Assembly: GCA_003454065.1 (NCBI GenBank)
Contig: DMKZ01000120.1
Span: 1-8,673, forward strand
DNA: 8,673 nt
Reading direction: 5' to 3'
Source of the DNA: Spirochaetaceae bacterium
GTDB taxonomy: Bacteria; Spirochaetota; Spirochaetia; Sphaerochaetales; Sphaerochaetaceae
Part shown: positions 1 through 5,202 of the stretch, one piece after another
How positions within the stretch are numbered: position 1 is the first letter of the stretch
Layout of the letters: each line of letters begins with the position of its first letter
Notes under the pieces: model-generated
What the model saw: the letters and a program-made list of their open reading frames with translations, nothing else
Databases searched by the model: none
What the model was told of the DNA's origin: nothing
Program-made: the position numbers and the translations under genes

Positions 1-812
1 CGCATGGATTTGTGCAGGGCGGAAATGAGATTGTAATGCTCTTCGCCTGTTTTGTCGTAGAGAAGCGATTTGCGCGAGGTGCATTGCTCGATATTTTCCG
101 GCGTGATGGTGGTTTTGCCGTCGATTTCCTCGCTGTTCAGGATTGCCATTTCAAGTGTAGTGAGGGCTGATCTCGCATCCCCGTTGGAGAATTCGGCGAT
201 GGCGTGAAGCAGATCGTCGCCTGCTTCGACGTTCTTATCGCCGAACCCTCGCTTGTCCTCGATGGCCCGCTTGAGCAGGACGAATATGTCGTTTTCGTCC
301 AACGGCTTCAGGACGAACACCTTGCAGCGGGATAGGAGCGCGCCGTTCACTTCGAAGGACGGGTTTTCGGTGGTTGCGCCGATGAGTATTATGCTTCCTT
401 TTTCCACATAAGGGAGAAAGGCATCTTGCTGGGATTTGTTGAAGCGGTGTATTTCGTCTATGAAGAGAATCGTTTTGCGTCCGAAAGCCTTGGCTTCTTC
501 GGCTTGGTGCATGACTTCCCTTATTTCCTTTATTCCGCTCGTTACGGCGGAGAAAGTTATGAAGCGCGAGTTCGTCGTGTTCGCTATCACTCTGGCTATG
601 GATGTTTTGCCGACTCCAGGAGGTCCCCAGAAGATCATGGACGGGACGATGTCCTTTTCGATGAGGTTTCTGAGTACTTTGCCTTTGGCTATCAGATGCG
701 ATTGACCTGCGATTTCCTCCAGCTTTCTCGGCCGAAGGCGTTCTGCCAATGGCGCCCCCTCGTTCCCGGCAGCATTTGTGAAAAGGTTTTCGTTATCGTT
801 CTGAAATGCCAT
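1..812 (-). CDS. rarA: Replication-associated recombination protein A (RarA/MgsA), AAA+ ATPase, 3' end outside window
   Basis: Reading the minus strand from ATG 812-810 gives 270 open codons that run off the left edge; the family is usually about 420-450 residues, so the C-terminal tetramerisation part is missing only because of the window edge. Visible motifs are Walker A GPPGVGKT (residues 63-70), Walker B ILFIDEIHRFNKSQQD (115-130), sensor 1 GATTENPSF (145-153), arginine finger LLSRC (159-163) and sensor 2 GDARSAL (211-217). After these comes the conserved start of the C-terminal domain (YDKTGEEHYNLISALHKS). Family knowledge: RarA is a cytoplasmic clamp-loader-like ATPase that works with SSB and RecA at stalled replication forks. 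The start is chosen because homology begins a few residues later (PLAERLRPRKLEEIAGQ) and no in-frame start was found just upstream. No Shine-Dalgarno precedes it; a promoter places transcription start at or next to the ATG. It is divergent from pyrC. Confidence 0.95.
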   Translation of the reverse strand, partial: MAFQNDNENLFTNAAGNEGAPLAERLRPRKLEEIAGQSHLIAKGKVLRNLIEKDIVPSMIFWGPPGVGKTSIARVIANTTNSRFITFSAVTSGIKEIREVMHQAEEAKAFGRKTILFIDEIHRFNKSQQDAFLPYVEKGSIILIGATTENPSFEVNGALLSRCKVFVLKPLDENDIFVLLKRAIEDKRGFGDKNVEAGDDLLHAIAEFSNGDARSALTTLEMAILNSEEIDGKTTITPENIEQCTSRKSLLYDKTGEEHYNLISALHKSM

Positions 813-818
813 TCGATA

Positions 819-847
819 ATTAATTGATATTGGAGATGATTTGTCAA
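819..847 (-). promoter_or_regulatory. rarA promoter, predicted leaderless
   Basis: On the minus strand a perfect -35 TTGACA (847-842) is followed by a 17-bp spacer and a -10-like ATTAAT (824-819, 4 of 6 consensus bases). Only 6 nt separate the -10 box from the rarA ATG at 812, so the expected transcription start falls on or beside the A of the start codon. The preceding sequence has no purine-rich Shine-Dalgarno. This is a prediction from spacing, not a mapped start. Confidence 0.65.
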
Positions 848-897
848 GAATGAATTGAAATCTTGCAGAGTGAGTTCCAACAGCATGCTTACTATTT

Positions 898-939
898 TAG
901 GGCACTTCTAAAAACCTCAGAGCCCGATTTCGCCTGATG
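898..939 (+). repeat. Solo left end of the MITE-like family
   Basis: The sequence TAGGGCACTTCTAAAAACCT (898-917), followed by CAGAGCCCGA, matches the left terminus and first internal bases of copy A (1019-1183) and of copy B read in reverse complement (4235-4335). Similarity fades after about 939 and no matching right terminus follows before copy A starts. It is therefore a truncated or solo copy. A further weak resemblance to the same terminus sits at 990-1004 (TACTTCTAAAAGGG). Confidence 0.6.
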
Positions 940-956
940 ATTTCATTTGCCTCTCT

Positions 957-985
957 TTGTATTTAATTTCCAAACCATATAGACT
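957..985 (+). promoter_or_regulatory. Possible pyrC promoter
   Basis: TTGTAT (957-962), 17 bp, TAGACT (980-985) is the best sigma70-like pair I find between rarA and pyrC. If used, the transcript would start near 992 and carry all of MITE-like copy A in a leader of about 210 nt before the pyrC ribosome binding site. The match is modest and a promoter inside the element cannot be excluded. Confidence 0.3.
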
Positions 986-1018
986 AAAGATACTTCTAAA
1001 AGGGCTTTCGAGGATATT

Positions 1019-1183
1019 GAGGGCGTTTCTAAAAACCTCAGAGTCCGAATCCGCCAGATGCCCTTCCGGCCGAAAAGCCGGCGTAAAGCCTCGAAATACG
1101 GCAGTATTCCTACGTTTTCCGCCAGATTTTCGTCTCGAAAATCCACAGGCTTCTTCGAACAGCAGGTTTTTAGAAGCGCTCTT
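1019..1183 (+). mobile_element. MITE-like element, copy A (165 bp)
   Basis: Left terminus GAGGGCGTTTCTAAAAACCT (1019-1038) and right terminus AGGTTTTTAGAAGCGCTCTT (1164-1183) are inverted repeats matching at 17 of 20 positions. The interior holds a perfect GC hairpin CCGGC-CGAAAA-GCCGG (1066-1081). The interior also has the 9-bp direct repeat CCGCCAGAT (1051-1059 and 1119-1127) and the 5-bp direct repeat TCGAA (1091-1095 and 1155-1159). No coding sequence is supported inside it. The element ends 20 nt before the pyrC start, leaving just the ribosome binding site between them. A second member lies at 4235-4335 in reverse orientation, so this is a dispersed family. I see no clear target duplication, and the partner transposase is unknown. 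Confidence 0.75.
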
Positions 1184-1188
1184 GAAAC

Positions 1189-1197
1189 AAGGAGAGG
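1189..1197 (+). promoter_or_regulatory. pyrC ribosome binding site
   Basis: AAGGAGAGG (1189-1197) lies 6 nt before ATG 1204. This strong Shine-Dalgarno supports that start and contrasts with the Shine-Dalgarno-less genes in the same window. Confidence 0.85.
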
Positions 1198-1203
1198 AAA
1201 AAC

Positions 1204-2253
1204 ATGATAGATCCGCATGTTCATCTGAGAGATTGGGGTCAAAGCCAGGCCGACACGATAGCGCACGCCCTGCGCATTGCCGAAAAATGCGGATTCACGC
1301 ATCTGTTCGACATGCCGAATACTGTGCCGGAAACCGTTACCAGCTTGGAGGCTTTCAAAAAACGCATTAGAACTGCCGATGAAGCAGGTGTCCATGGAAT
1401 AGAATACCACACCTACATTGGACTGACAGGAGAAGAGGGTCAGATTTTCGATGCCATGGGAATATGTCAGGACTTTTTCCCGAAGGCTATAGGGCTGAAG
1501 TTGTTCTTGGGACCGAGTACGGGCAATTTAGAAGTTTGCAACGAGGATGCGCTTGCAAGGATATTCGAAGCTCTGTCGAACAGGAAATACAAGGGCGTTC
1601 TGGCTGTTCATTGCGAGGATAAGCGGTATTTCAGACCGGCGCTATACGATGCTTCGGATTTTTCGACGCATTCCATCGCTCGTCCGCCGGAAAGCGAATG
1701 GAGATCTGTTGAGGCTGTGATCGGGTTTGCATCCAAGAATGGATTCGAAGGGGTTTTGCATATAGCTCATGTTTCGTGCGCCCAATCCGTGAAAATCATA
1801 AAGGAGAAGAGAAAAGCCTTGCCGAAAATGAGAATCACATTCGGGGTGACGCCTCATCATGCGCTTCTGACTTGCGAAGATGCAAAGGACGGAAAAAGGC
1901 TTTTGAAGGTGAACCCGCCCCTTCGAAGCTCTGAAGATAGGAGAGTCGTGTTTGAAAGCCTTCTGGACGGGACTGCGGATTGGATTGAAAGCGACCATGC
2001 TCCTCATACTCTGGCGGATAAGGCCAAGGGCGCATCGGGAATTCCGGGCTTTGCCGGCTTTCTGCATCTCATCGCAACGCTTCGCAAAGCGGGAATAACG
2101 CGCAAACGGTTGGAAGAGCTGGTCTGTACCAATGCCGCAAAAACATTTGGAATTTCAACGAGCGAACGAGATATTCAGATTCCAGAGGATTGCGCTACGC
2201 TTTGCCGTGAGGCTCAGGAAGAATATTCGGTTTCGGTTTATGATGGTTTGTGA
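1204..2253 (+). CDS. pyrC: Dihydroorotase (short form, amidohydrolase family)
   Basis: A 349-residue cytoplasmic enzyme of de novo pyrimidine synthesis that interconverts N-carbamoyl-L-aspartate and L-dihydroorotate. Visible signature: the metal-binding HxH with substrate arginine in DPHVHLRDW (H5, H7, R9), substrate asparagine in DMPNT (N39), the lysine expected to be carbamylated in GLKLFLG (K99), metal histidines in VHCED (H136) and LHIAHVS (H189), the VTPHHALL segment (215-222), KVNPPLR (235-241), the catalytic aspartate in ESDHAPHT (D264) and the GASGIPG loop (about 277). All key residues are present and the length suits the short dihydroorotases, so it should be active. The ATG has a strong Shine-Dalgarno. 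The gene stands alone, divergent from rarA; no other pyr gene is in the window. A MITE-like element sits directly upstream, so its leader or promoter may have been altered by insertion. Confidence 0.95.
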   Translation: MIDPHVHLRDWGQSQADTIAHALRIAEKCGFTHLFDMPNTVPETVTSLEAFKKRIRTADEAGVHGIEYHTYIGLTGEEGQIFDAMGICQDFFPKAIGLKLFLGPSTGNLEVCNEDALARIFEALSNRKYKGVLAVHCEDKRYFRPALYDASDFSTHSIARPPESEWRSVEAVIGFASKNGFEGVLHIAHVSCAQSVKIIKEKRKALPKMRITFGVTPHHALLTCEDAKDGKRLLKVNPPLRSSEDRRVVFESLLDGTADWIESDHAPHTLADKAKGASGIPGFAGFLHLIATLRKAGITRKRLEELVCTNAAKTFGISTSERDIQIPEDCATLCREAQEEYSVSVYDGL

Positions 2254-2314
2254 AAATTGCCGTTTTGAAAAACTCATTAATGTAACGCGGCGACATGTTT
2301 TGCATTATTGTCAG

Positions 2315-2340
2315 AAATCTATCACTATATTGATAGATTT
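2315..2340. promoter_or_regulatory. Perfect inverted repeat upstream of the ATPase promoter
   Basis: AAATCTATC (2315-2323) and GATAGATTT (2332-2340) form a perfect 9-bp inverted repeat around an 8-nt centre. It ends 2 bp before the -35 box of the downstream ATPase gene and lies about 60 bp after the pyrC stop. It could be an operator for that promoter, or an A/T-rich weak terminator for pyrC (followed by TTCTTG). The low GC of the stem argues against an efficient terminator. Neither role is proven. Confidence 0.45.
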
Positions 2341-2342
2341 TC

Positions 2343-2371
2343 TTGAATTATCAAAAATCTTTCAGTATAAT
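2343..2371 (+). promoter_or_regulatory. Promoter of ATPase-hydrolase operon, predicted leaderless
   Basis: TTGAAT (2343-2348), a 17-bp spacer and a perfect -10 TATAAT (2366-2371) are followed 7 nt later by ATG 2379, so the first transcribed base is expected to be the A of the start codon. No Shine-Dalgarno is present. This geometry rules against the earlier in-frame TTG 2343 and ATG 2370, which lie within the -35 and -10 boxes. Confidence 0.75.
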
Positions 2372-2378
2372 GATAACT

Positions 2379-3581
2379 ATGAAAGAGCGGCCGAAATACA
2401 TAAAGAGAGAAGCGTATCTGAAGAAGATACGCGGTTTTTACGACAGCGACTTGATCAAAATAATCACAGGCATCAGAAGATGTGGCAAATCAGTGTTTCT
2501 CGATAACATAATGGAAGAGATTGGAGAGCGTTCCGGAAAAATTGTCTATGTGAATTTCGAGGACAGGATTTCGAGAAACGGCATAGAGGATTCCTCGCGT
2601 CTTATAGAATACGTCATGGACTCAAGCGCAGGTGACAAGTGCTATGTGTTTTTGGATGAGATTCAGATGCTGCCATCATGGGCCGAGGCTGTCAGGACGT
2701 TGCGATTGCACAACGCATCCGTTTTCATAACAGGGTCGAATTCCTCGCTGCTTTCAAGCGAATTCACGAAGGAGCTGAGTGGCCGTTATGTTTCTTTTCG
2801 CATTCGGCCTTTTGTCTACAGGGAAGCGGCGGAATTGTGCGGTTTGCTTGGGAAGGGGTGCAGCATAACGGATTATATGGTATGGGGCGGTTTTCCGAAC
2901 AGGTTTTCATTCGATACGACAGAGGAAATAGCGAAGTATTTGGAGGATCTCAACGAGACCATAGTGTTCAAAGACATAATCGGAAGATACGGTATAAGGA
3001 AAACCGATGTTTTCAGAAGGGTTTGCGATTATGTGTTTTTGTCGAATTCCAGGATTTTCTCCACCAAGTCGATAGCCTCATACATAAGAAACGACAAGAC
3101 CGATTGCTCGATCAACACCATCAGGAATTTCATAGAGTACCTCAAAAGCGCCTATGCGATAGAAACGATACCGGAATACTCCTCGTCGGTGAAGCGAGAC
3201 TTGCTGTATTACTTCAAGTTGTACGACTCCGATTTGTCGTTTAATTCCTTGAGGCGCGCAGACGGCCGGTACGATCTGACCCATAATTTCGAGAATGCGG
3301 TCTATAACGAACTGCTGTTCATGGGCTATGAGCTGAAGGTCTATAGTGGAGCGGGCGATAGAGAAATCGATTTCATTGCAAGCAAGGGCGGAAAGACGTT
3401 TCTCGTGCAGGCCGCATACAGCATAGCGGAAAGCAAGGCATACGAGCGCGAATTCGCACCGTTCAGGAATATGAACAATGTTTTTCAGAAGATAATAGTG
3501 ACGAACGACGATCTTGACTACACCACAAGCACCGTTCGACACATAAGGTTCAGGGACTTCGTATCGCTTGAGGGGTTGTGA
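2379..3581 (+). CDS. AAA_14/DUF4143-type ATPase, function unknown
   Basis: A 400-residue cytoplasmic protein with the full architecture of the AAA_14 plus DUF4143 family. It has P-loop GIRRCGKS (31-38), Walker B YVFLDEIQ (89-96), the sensor-like FITGSNSSLLS (116-126) with LSGRY (133-137), the family hallmark WGGFP (169-173), then an all-helical middle region. The C-terminal restriction-endonuclease-like fold carries REIDF (328-332). In that fold the usual acidic-x-Lys is replaced by LVQAAYS (342-348), as in many members, so nuclease activity is doubtful. These ATPases are widespread in host-associated bacteria and archaea and no general function is established. I set the start at ATG 2379 because it lies 7 nt after a perfect TATAAT. 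The hydrolase gene follows 12 nt downstream and is probably co-transcribed. The gene seems intact. Confidence 0.88.
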   Translation: MKERPKYIKREAYLKKIRGFYDSDLIKIITGIRRCGKSVFLDNIMEEIGERSGKIVYVNFEDRISRNGIEDSSRLIEYVMDSSAGDKCYVFLDEIQMLPSWAEAVRTLRLHNASVFITGSNSSLLSSEFTKELSGRYVSFRIRPFVYREAAELCGLLGKGCSITDYMVWGGFPNRFSFDTTEEIAKYLEDLNETIVFKDIIGRYGIRKTDVFRRVCDYVFLSNSRIFSTKSIASYIRNDKTDCSINTIRNFIEYLKSAYAIETIPEYSSSVKRDLLYYFKLYDSDLSFNSLRRADGRYDLTHNFENAVYNELLFMGYELKVYSGAGDREIDFIASKGGKTFLVQAAYSIAESKAYEREFAPFRNMNNVFQKIIVTNDDLDYTTSTVRHIRFRDFVSLEGL

Positions 3582-3585
3582 GGGG
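3581..3585 (+). promoter_or_regulatory. Ribosome binding site of the hydrolase gene
   Basis: AGGGG (3581-3585) begins on the last base of the ATPase stop codon and lies 8 nt before ATG 3594. This suggests translation of the second gene is tied to termination on the first. Confidence 0.65.
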
Positions 3586-3593
3586 ATTTAGAT

Positions 3594-4226
3594 ATGGGTA
3601 GGAAAGCATTATATGTCCATGGGATGAAAACGGACAAGGATAAGATCGTTTCGACAGGCAATGCGGAGGAGTTAGACAGGAGCAACCTTGATTTGTCCGC
3701 ATACAAGAAAGGAGCATCCTTCGTGAACGTGAAAGAGCTTCTTGCGGAGTGCGGCTACGATGCGATATCGGGCGATTTCGATTTGTTCGATGTTGAAGGA
3801 ACGTTGCAGAAAATCAAGAATATGATTCAAAAGGAAAAGATTTCGCTCCTGGTGGCGTCATCTTTAGGCGGGTTCTATGCGATAGCGTTGCAGTCCAATG
3901 CGCCGGTGATTGCGCTTAATCCTTGCCTTTCGGCTTCGGCAGAGGTTCCTAAGCTTCATGACGGGGTAGCGGAAAAGATATTGGCGGCATGGAGGGATAT
4001 GGAATCCGGCTTGGCATCCATGAAGCCTGTTTACAAACGCTTCAAGCATGCGATTTTCGCCGAGAACGACGAGCTTTTCCATTACAAGGATACCTTCGAT
4101 GCGATTTTCGGCAAGGACCATTCGCTGCTTGTGCCGGGACCTCATCAGCTGAGTCGCTACAGGGCGTTTTTGGACAAGCCGGTTGCGGATATGCTGAAAA
4201 GGATGAAGGACGAGAGGGTCATTTGA
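3594..4226 (+). CDS. YqiA-like (UPF0227) alpha/beta-hydrolase fold esterase
   Basis: A 210-residue cytoplasmic protein with no signal peptide. It opens with the strand-HG pattern ALYVHGMKT (5-13), which supplies the oxyanion-hole region in YqiA/YcfP-type hydrolases. The nucleophile elbow is LLVASSLGGFYA (85-96) with Ser90 as candidate nucleophile; the first position of the GxSxGG motif is Ala88 rather than Gly. ALNPCLS (107-113) matches the conserved NP segment after the elbow. ENDELF (158-162) and GPHQLS (182-187) can supply the acid (about D159) and histidine (H184). Family members cleave simple esters in vitro; natural substrates are largely unknown. It lies 12 nt after the ATPase gene with an overlapping ribosome binding site and has no promoter of its own that I can see. 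MITE-like copy B starts 9 nt after its stop. Confidence 0.82.
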   Translation: MGRKALYVHGMKTDKDKIVSTGNAEELDRSNLDLSAYKKGASFVNVKELLAECGYDAISGDFDLFDVEGTLQKIKNMIQKEKISLLVASSLGGFYAIALQSNAPVIALNPCLSASAEVPKLHDGVAEKILAAWRDMESGLASMKPVYKRFKHAIFAENDELFHYKDTFDAIFGKDHSLLVPGPHQLSRYRAFLDKPVADMLKRMKDERVI

Positions 4227-4234
4227 GAACGTTT

Positions 4235-4335
4235 AAGGGCACTTCTAAAAACCTGCTATTCGAAGCTTTCCGCCGTTTTTTCAACCGAAAGGACATCTGG
4301 CAGGTTCGCACTCTGAGGTTTTTAGAAGCGCCCTT
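4235..4335 (-). mobile_element. MITE-like element, copy B (101 bp, inverted relative to copy A)
   Basis: Termini AAGGGCACTTCTAAAAACCT (4235-4254) and AGGTTTTTAGAAGCGCCCTT (4316-4335) are inverted repeats identical at 19 of 20 positions. Read on the minus strand, the interior (CAGAGTGCGAA, CCAGATGTCC, GGCGGAAAGCTTCGAA, then the right end) follows copy A in order at roughly 80% identity until a TCGAA. There 64 bp present in copy A are absent. Placed 9 nt after the hydrolase stop, the long hairpin could end or stabilise the operon transcript. No target duplication is evident. Confidence 0.8.
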
Positions 4336-4373
4336 GAGGCAAAGCCGATTTGATTTATTTGCTGGAAATACAA

Positions 4374-4381
4374 ATAATATA
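4374..4381. repeat. 8-bp target site duplication, left copy
   Basis: ATAATATA directly precedes the left inverted repeat of the IS and is repeated exactly at 5113-5120. Eight-base duplications are usual for the IS1595 family. Confidence 0.88.
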
Positions 4382-4386
4382 GGTGC

Positions 4387-4415
4387 TTGACTAGTTAAAA
4401 TTGTGAAAATACAAT
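4387..4415 (+). promoter_or_regulatory. Transposase promoter embedded in the IS terminus, predicted leaderless
   Basis: TTGACT (4387-4392) inside the left inverted repeat, a 17-bp spacer and TACAAT (4410-4415, 5 of 6) lie 7 nt before the transposase ATG 4423. Spacing is identical to that of the ATPase promoter at 2343-2371. No Shine-Dalgarno is visible. Confidence 0.65.
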
Positions 4416-4422
4416 TTAACTT

Positions 4423-5099
4423 ATGAAATTTCAAGGGGTTAGCGAGGAGCAAAAGTTGAGCATATTTTGTGCTTCAAAAACGACCTGTCAGCAACCCAAA
4501 CGGCAGACATTTCTAAAGTCAATAGGAATACGGTAAACAGATACTTCAACCTTATCAGAAAAATGATCTTTGCAGAAAGCATAAAAGAGGCGAAAGCTGA
4601 GATTGGAGAATACGAATTGGATGAATCGTATTTCGGAGCAAGGAGGATCGGAGGCAAGAGAGGAAGGGGCGCGGCCGGCAAAACCCCGGTTTTCGGGCTT
4701 CTGAAAAGAGGATAGAAGGTTTTCACGACAATAGTGCCGAACTGCTCGAAAGAGACGCTCATGCCCATAATAAAGGGCCTGATACTGGAGAAATCGACCG
4801 TTTACACCGGCGGATGGAAGGCATACGACGGCCTGGTGCTGAACTGATACGACCATTACGGGGTGTTTAATTAGAGATGTGAGTTCGCCAGAGGCAAAAG
4901 TCATGTCAACGGGATCGAGAACTTCTGGAGCTTTGCAAAGGGAAGGCTCGCCAAGTTCAACGGCTGCTCTTCTGATAATTTCATATGCCATCTGAAGGAA
5001 TGCGAATGGCGATATAATCACAGGAATGATGACATCTACAAGCTTATTAGAAAGATGTATAATAAAAGGCATCTTGATTGGAGGAAAAATCATTCTTAA
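4423..5099 (+). pseudogene. IS1595-family transposase, ISXO2-like DDE domain, degenerate
   Basis: The reading begins at ATG 4423 (MKFQGVSEEQKLSIFC). It then needs a shift of frame near 4467-4480 to continue as FKNDLSATQTADISKVNRNT, a helix-turn-helix-like N-terminus. The remaining frame is collinear with an ISXO2-like catalytic domain to TAA 5097-5099, giving about 225 codons, the usual size. The first catalytic Asp is present in ELDESYFG (GAT 4620-4622) and the late HVNGIENFW motif is intact (Glu 4917-4919). The expected Asp of YTDGWKAY is Gly (GGC 4809-4811). Three in-frame stops interrupt it: TAG 4713-4715, TGA 4845-4847 and TAG 4872-4874. With a frameshift, three stops and an active-site loss it cannot make an active enzyme, although the ends could still be recognised by a related transposase in trans. 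Confidence 0.9.
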
Positions 5100-5112
5100 C
5101 TAGTCAAGCATC

Positions 5113-5120
5113 ATAATATA
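5113..5120. repeat. 8-bp target site duplication, right copy
   Basis: ATAATATA directly follows the right inverted repeat and equals 4374-4381. Confidence 0.88.
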
Positions 5121-5148
5121 CATATGATAATAATTAAAATTAACAGTT

Positions 5149-5167
5149 AGGTTCTGCTGATGAACCT
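5149..5167. promoter_or_regulatory. Short hairpin upstream of the lipoprotein gene
   Basis: AGGTTC (5149-5154) and GAACCT (5162-5167) form a perfect 6-bp stem with a 7-nt loop, about 36 bp before the lipoprotein start. It could be an operator, a leader hairpin or chance. I could not assign a convincing promoter for the lipoprotein gene between the IS end and its start. Confidence 0.25.
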
Positions 5168-5202
5168 TTGCATATTTTTACGTTATGCCAATAAGGGGTG
5201 AT

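Larger units (their letters stand above)
4382..5112 (+). mobile_element. IS1595-family insertion sequence (IS1016-like size), inactive
   Basis: A 731-bp element with ends GGTGCTTGACTAGTTAA (4382-4398) and TTAACTAGTCAAGCATC (5096-5112), inverted repeats that match at 16 of 17 positions. It is flanked by a perfect 8-bp duplication ATAATATA (4374-4381 and 5113-5120). Length, GG start, duplication length and the ISXO2-like transposase remnant agree with the IS1016-type branch of IS1595. The boundaries are exact because repeats and duplication agree. The left terminus contains the -35 box of the transposase gene. The IS sits between MITE copy B and the lipoprotein gene, whose start is about 90 bp further on. 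Confidence 0.88.

Noticed and set aside
943..1410. 155-codon open frame on the minus strand across MITE copy A and the pyrC start
   Set aside because: It is antisense to the first part of pyrC and to the repeat element, with no recognisable product. The pyrC frame has all catalytic motifs and a strong ribosome binding site.
2262..2275. GTTTTGAAAAACTC after pyrC resembling the terminus of the 8502-8670 element
   Set aside because: The match is short, A/T-rich and partly self-complementary; no other part of the element is nearby, so chance is the simpler reading.
4467..4480. Programmed -1 frameshifting in the transposase
   Set aside because: No classic X XXY YYZ heptamer is in the right frame, and three later stops plus the Asp to Gly change show plain decay.
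4713..4874. Recoded stop codons (TAG, TGA, TAG) in the transposase
   Set aside because: Both TAG and TGA appear in one dead gene, other genes in the window end at TGA and TAG normally, and an active-site residue is also lost.
4488..5093. 201-codon open frame on the minus strand inside the IS
   Set aside because: It is antisense to the transposase remnant, whose plus-strand translation shows clear ISXO2-like motifs.
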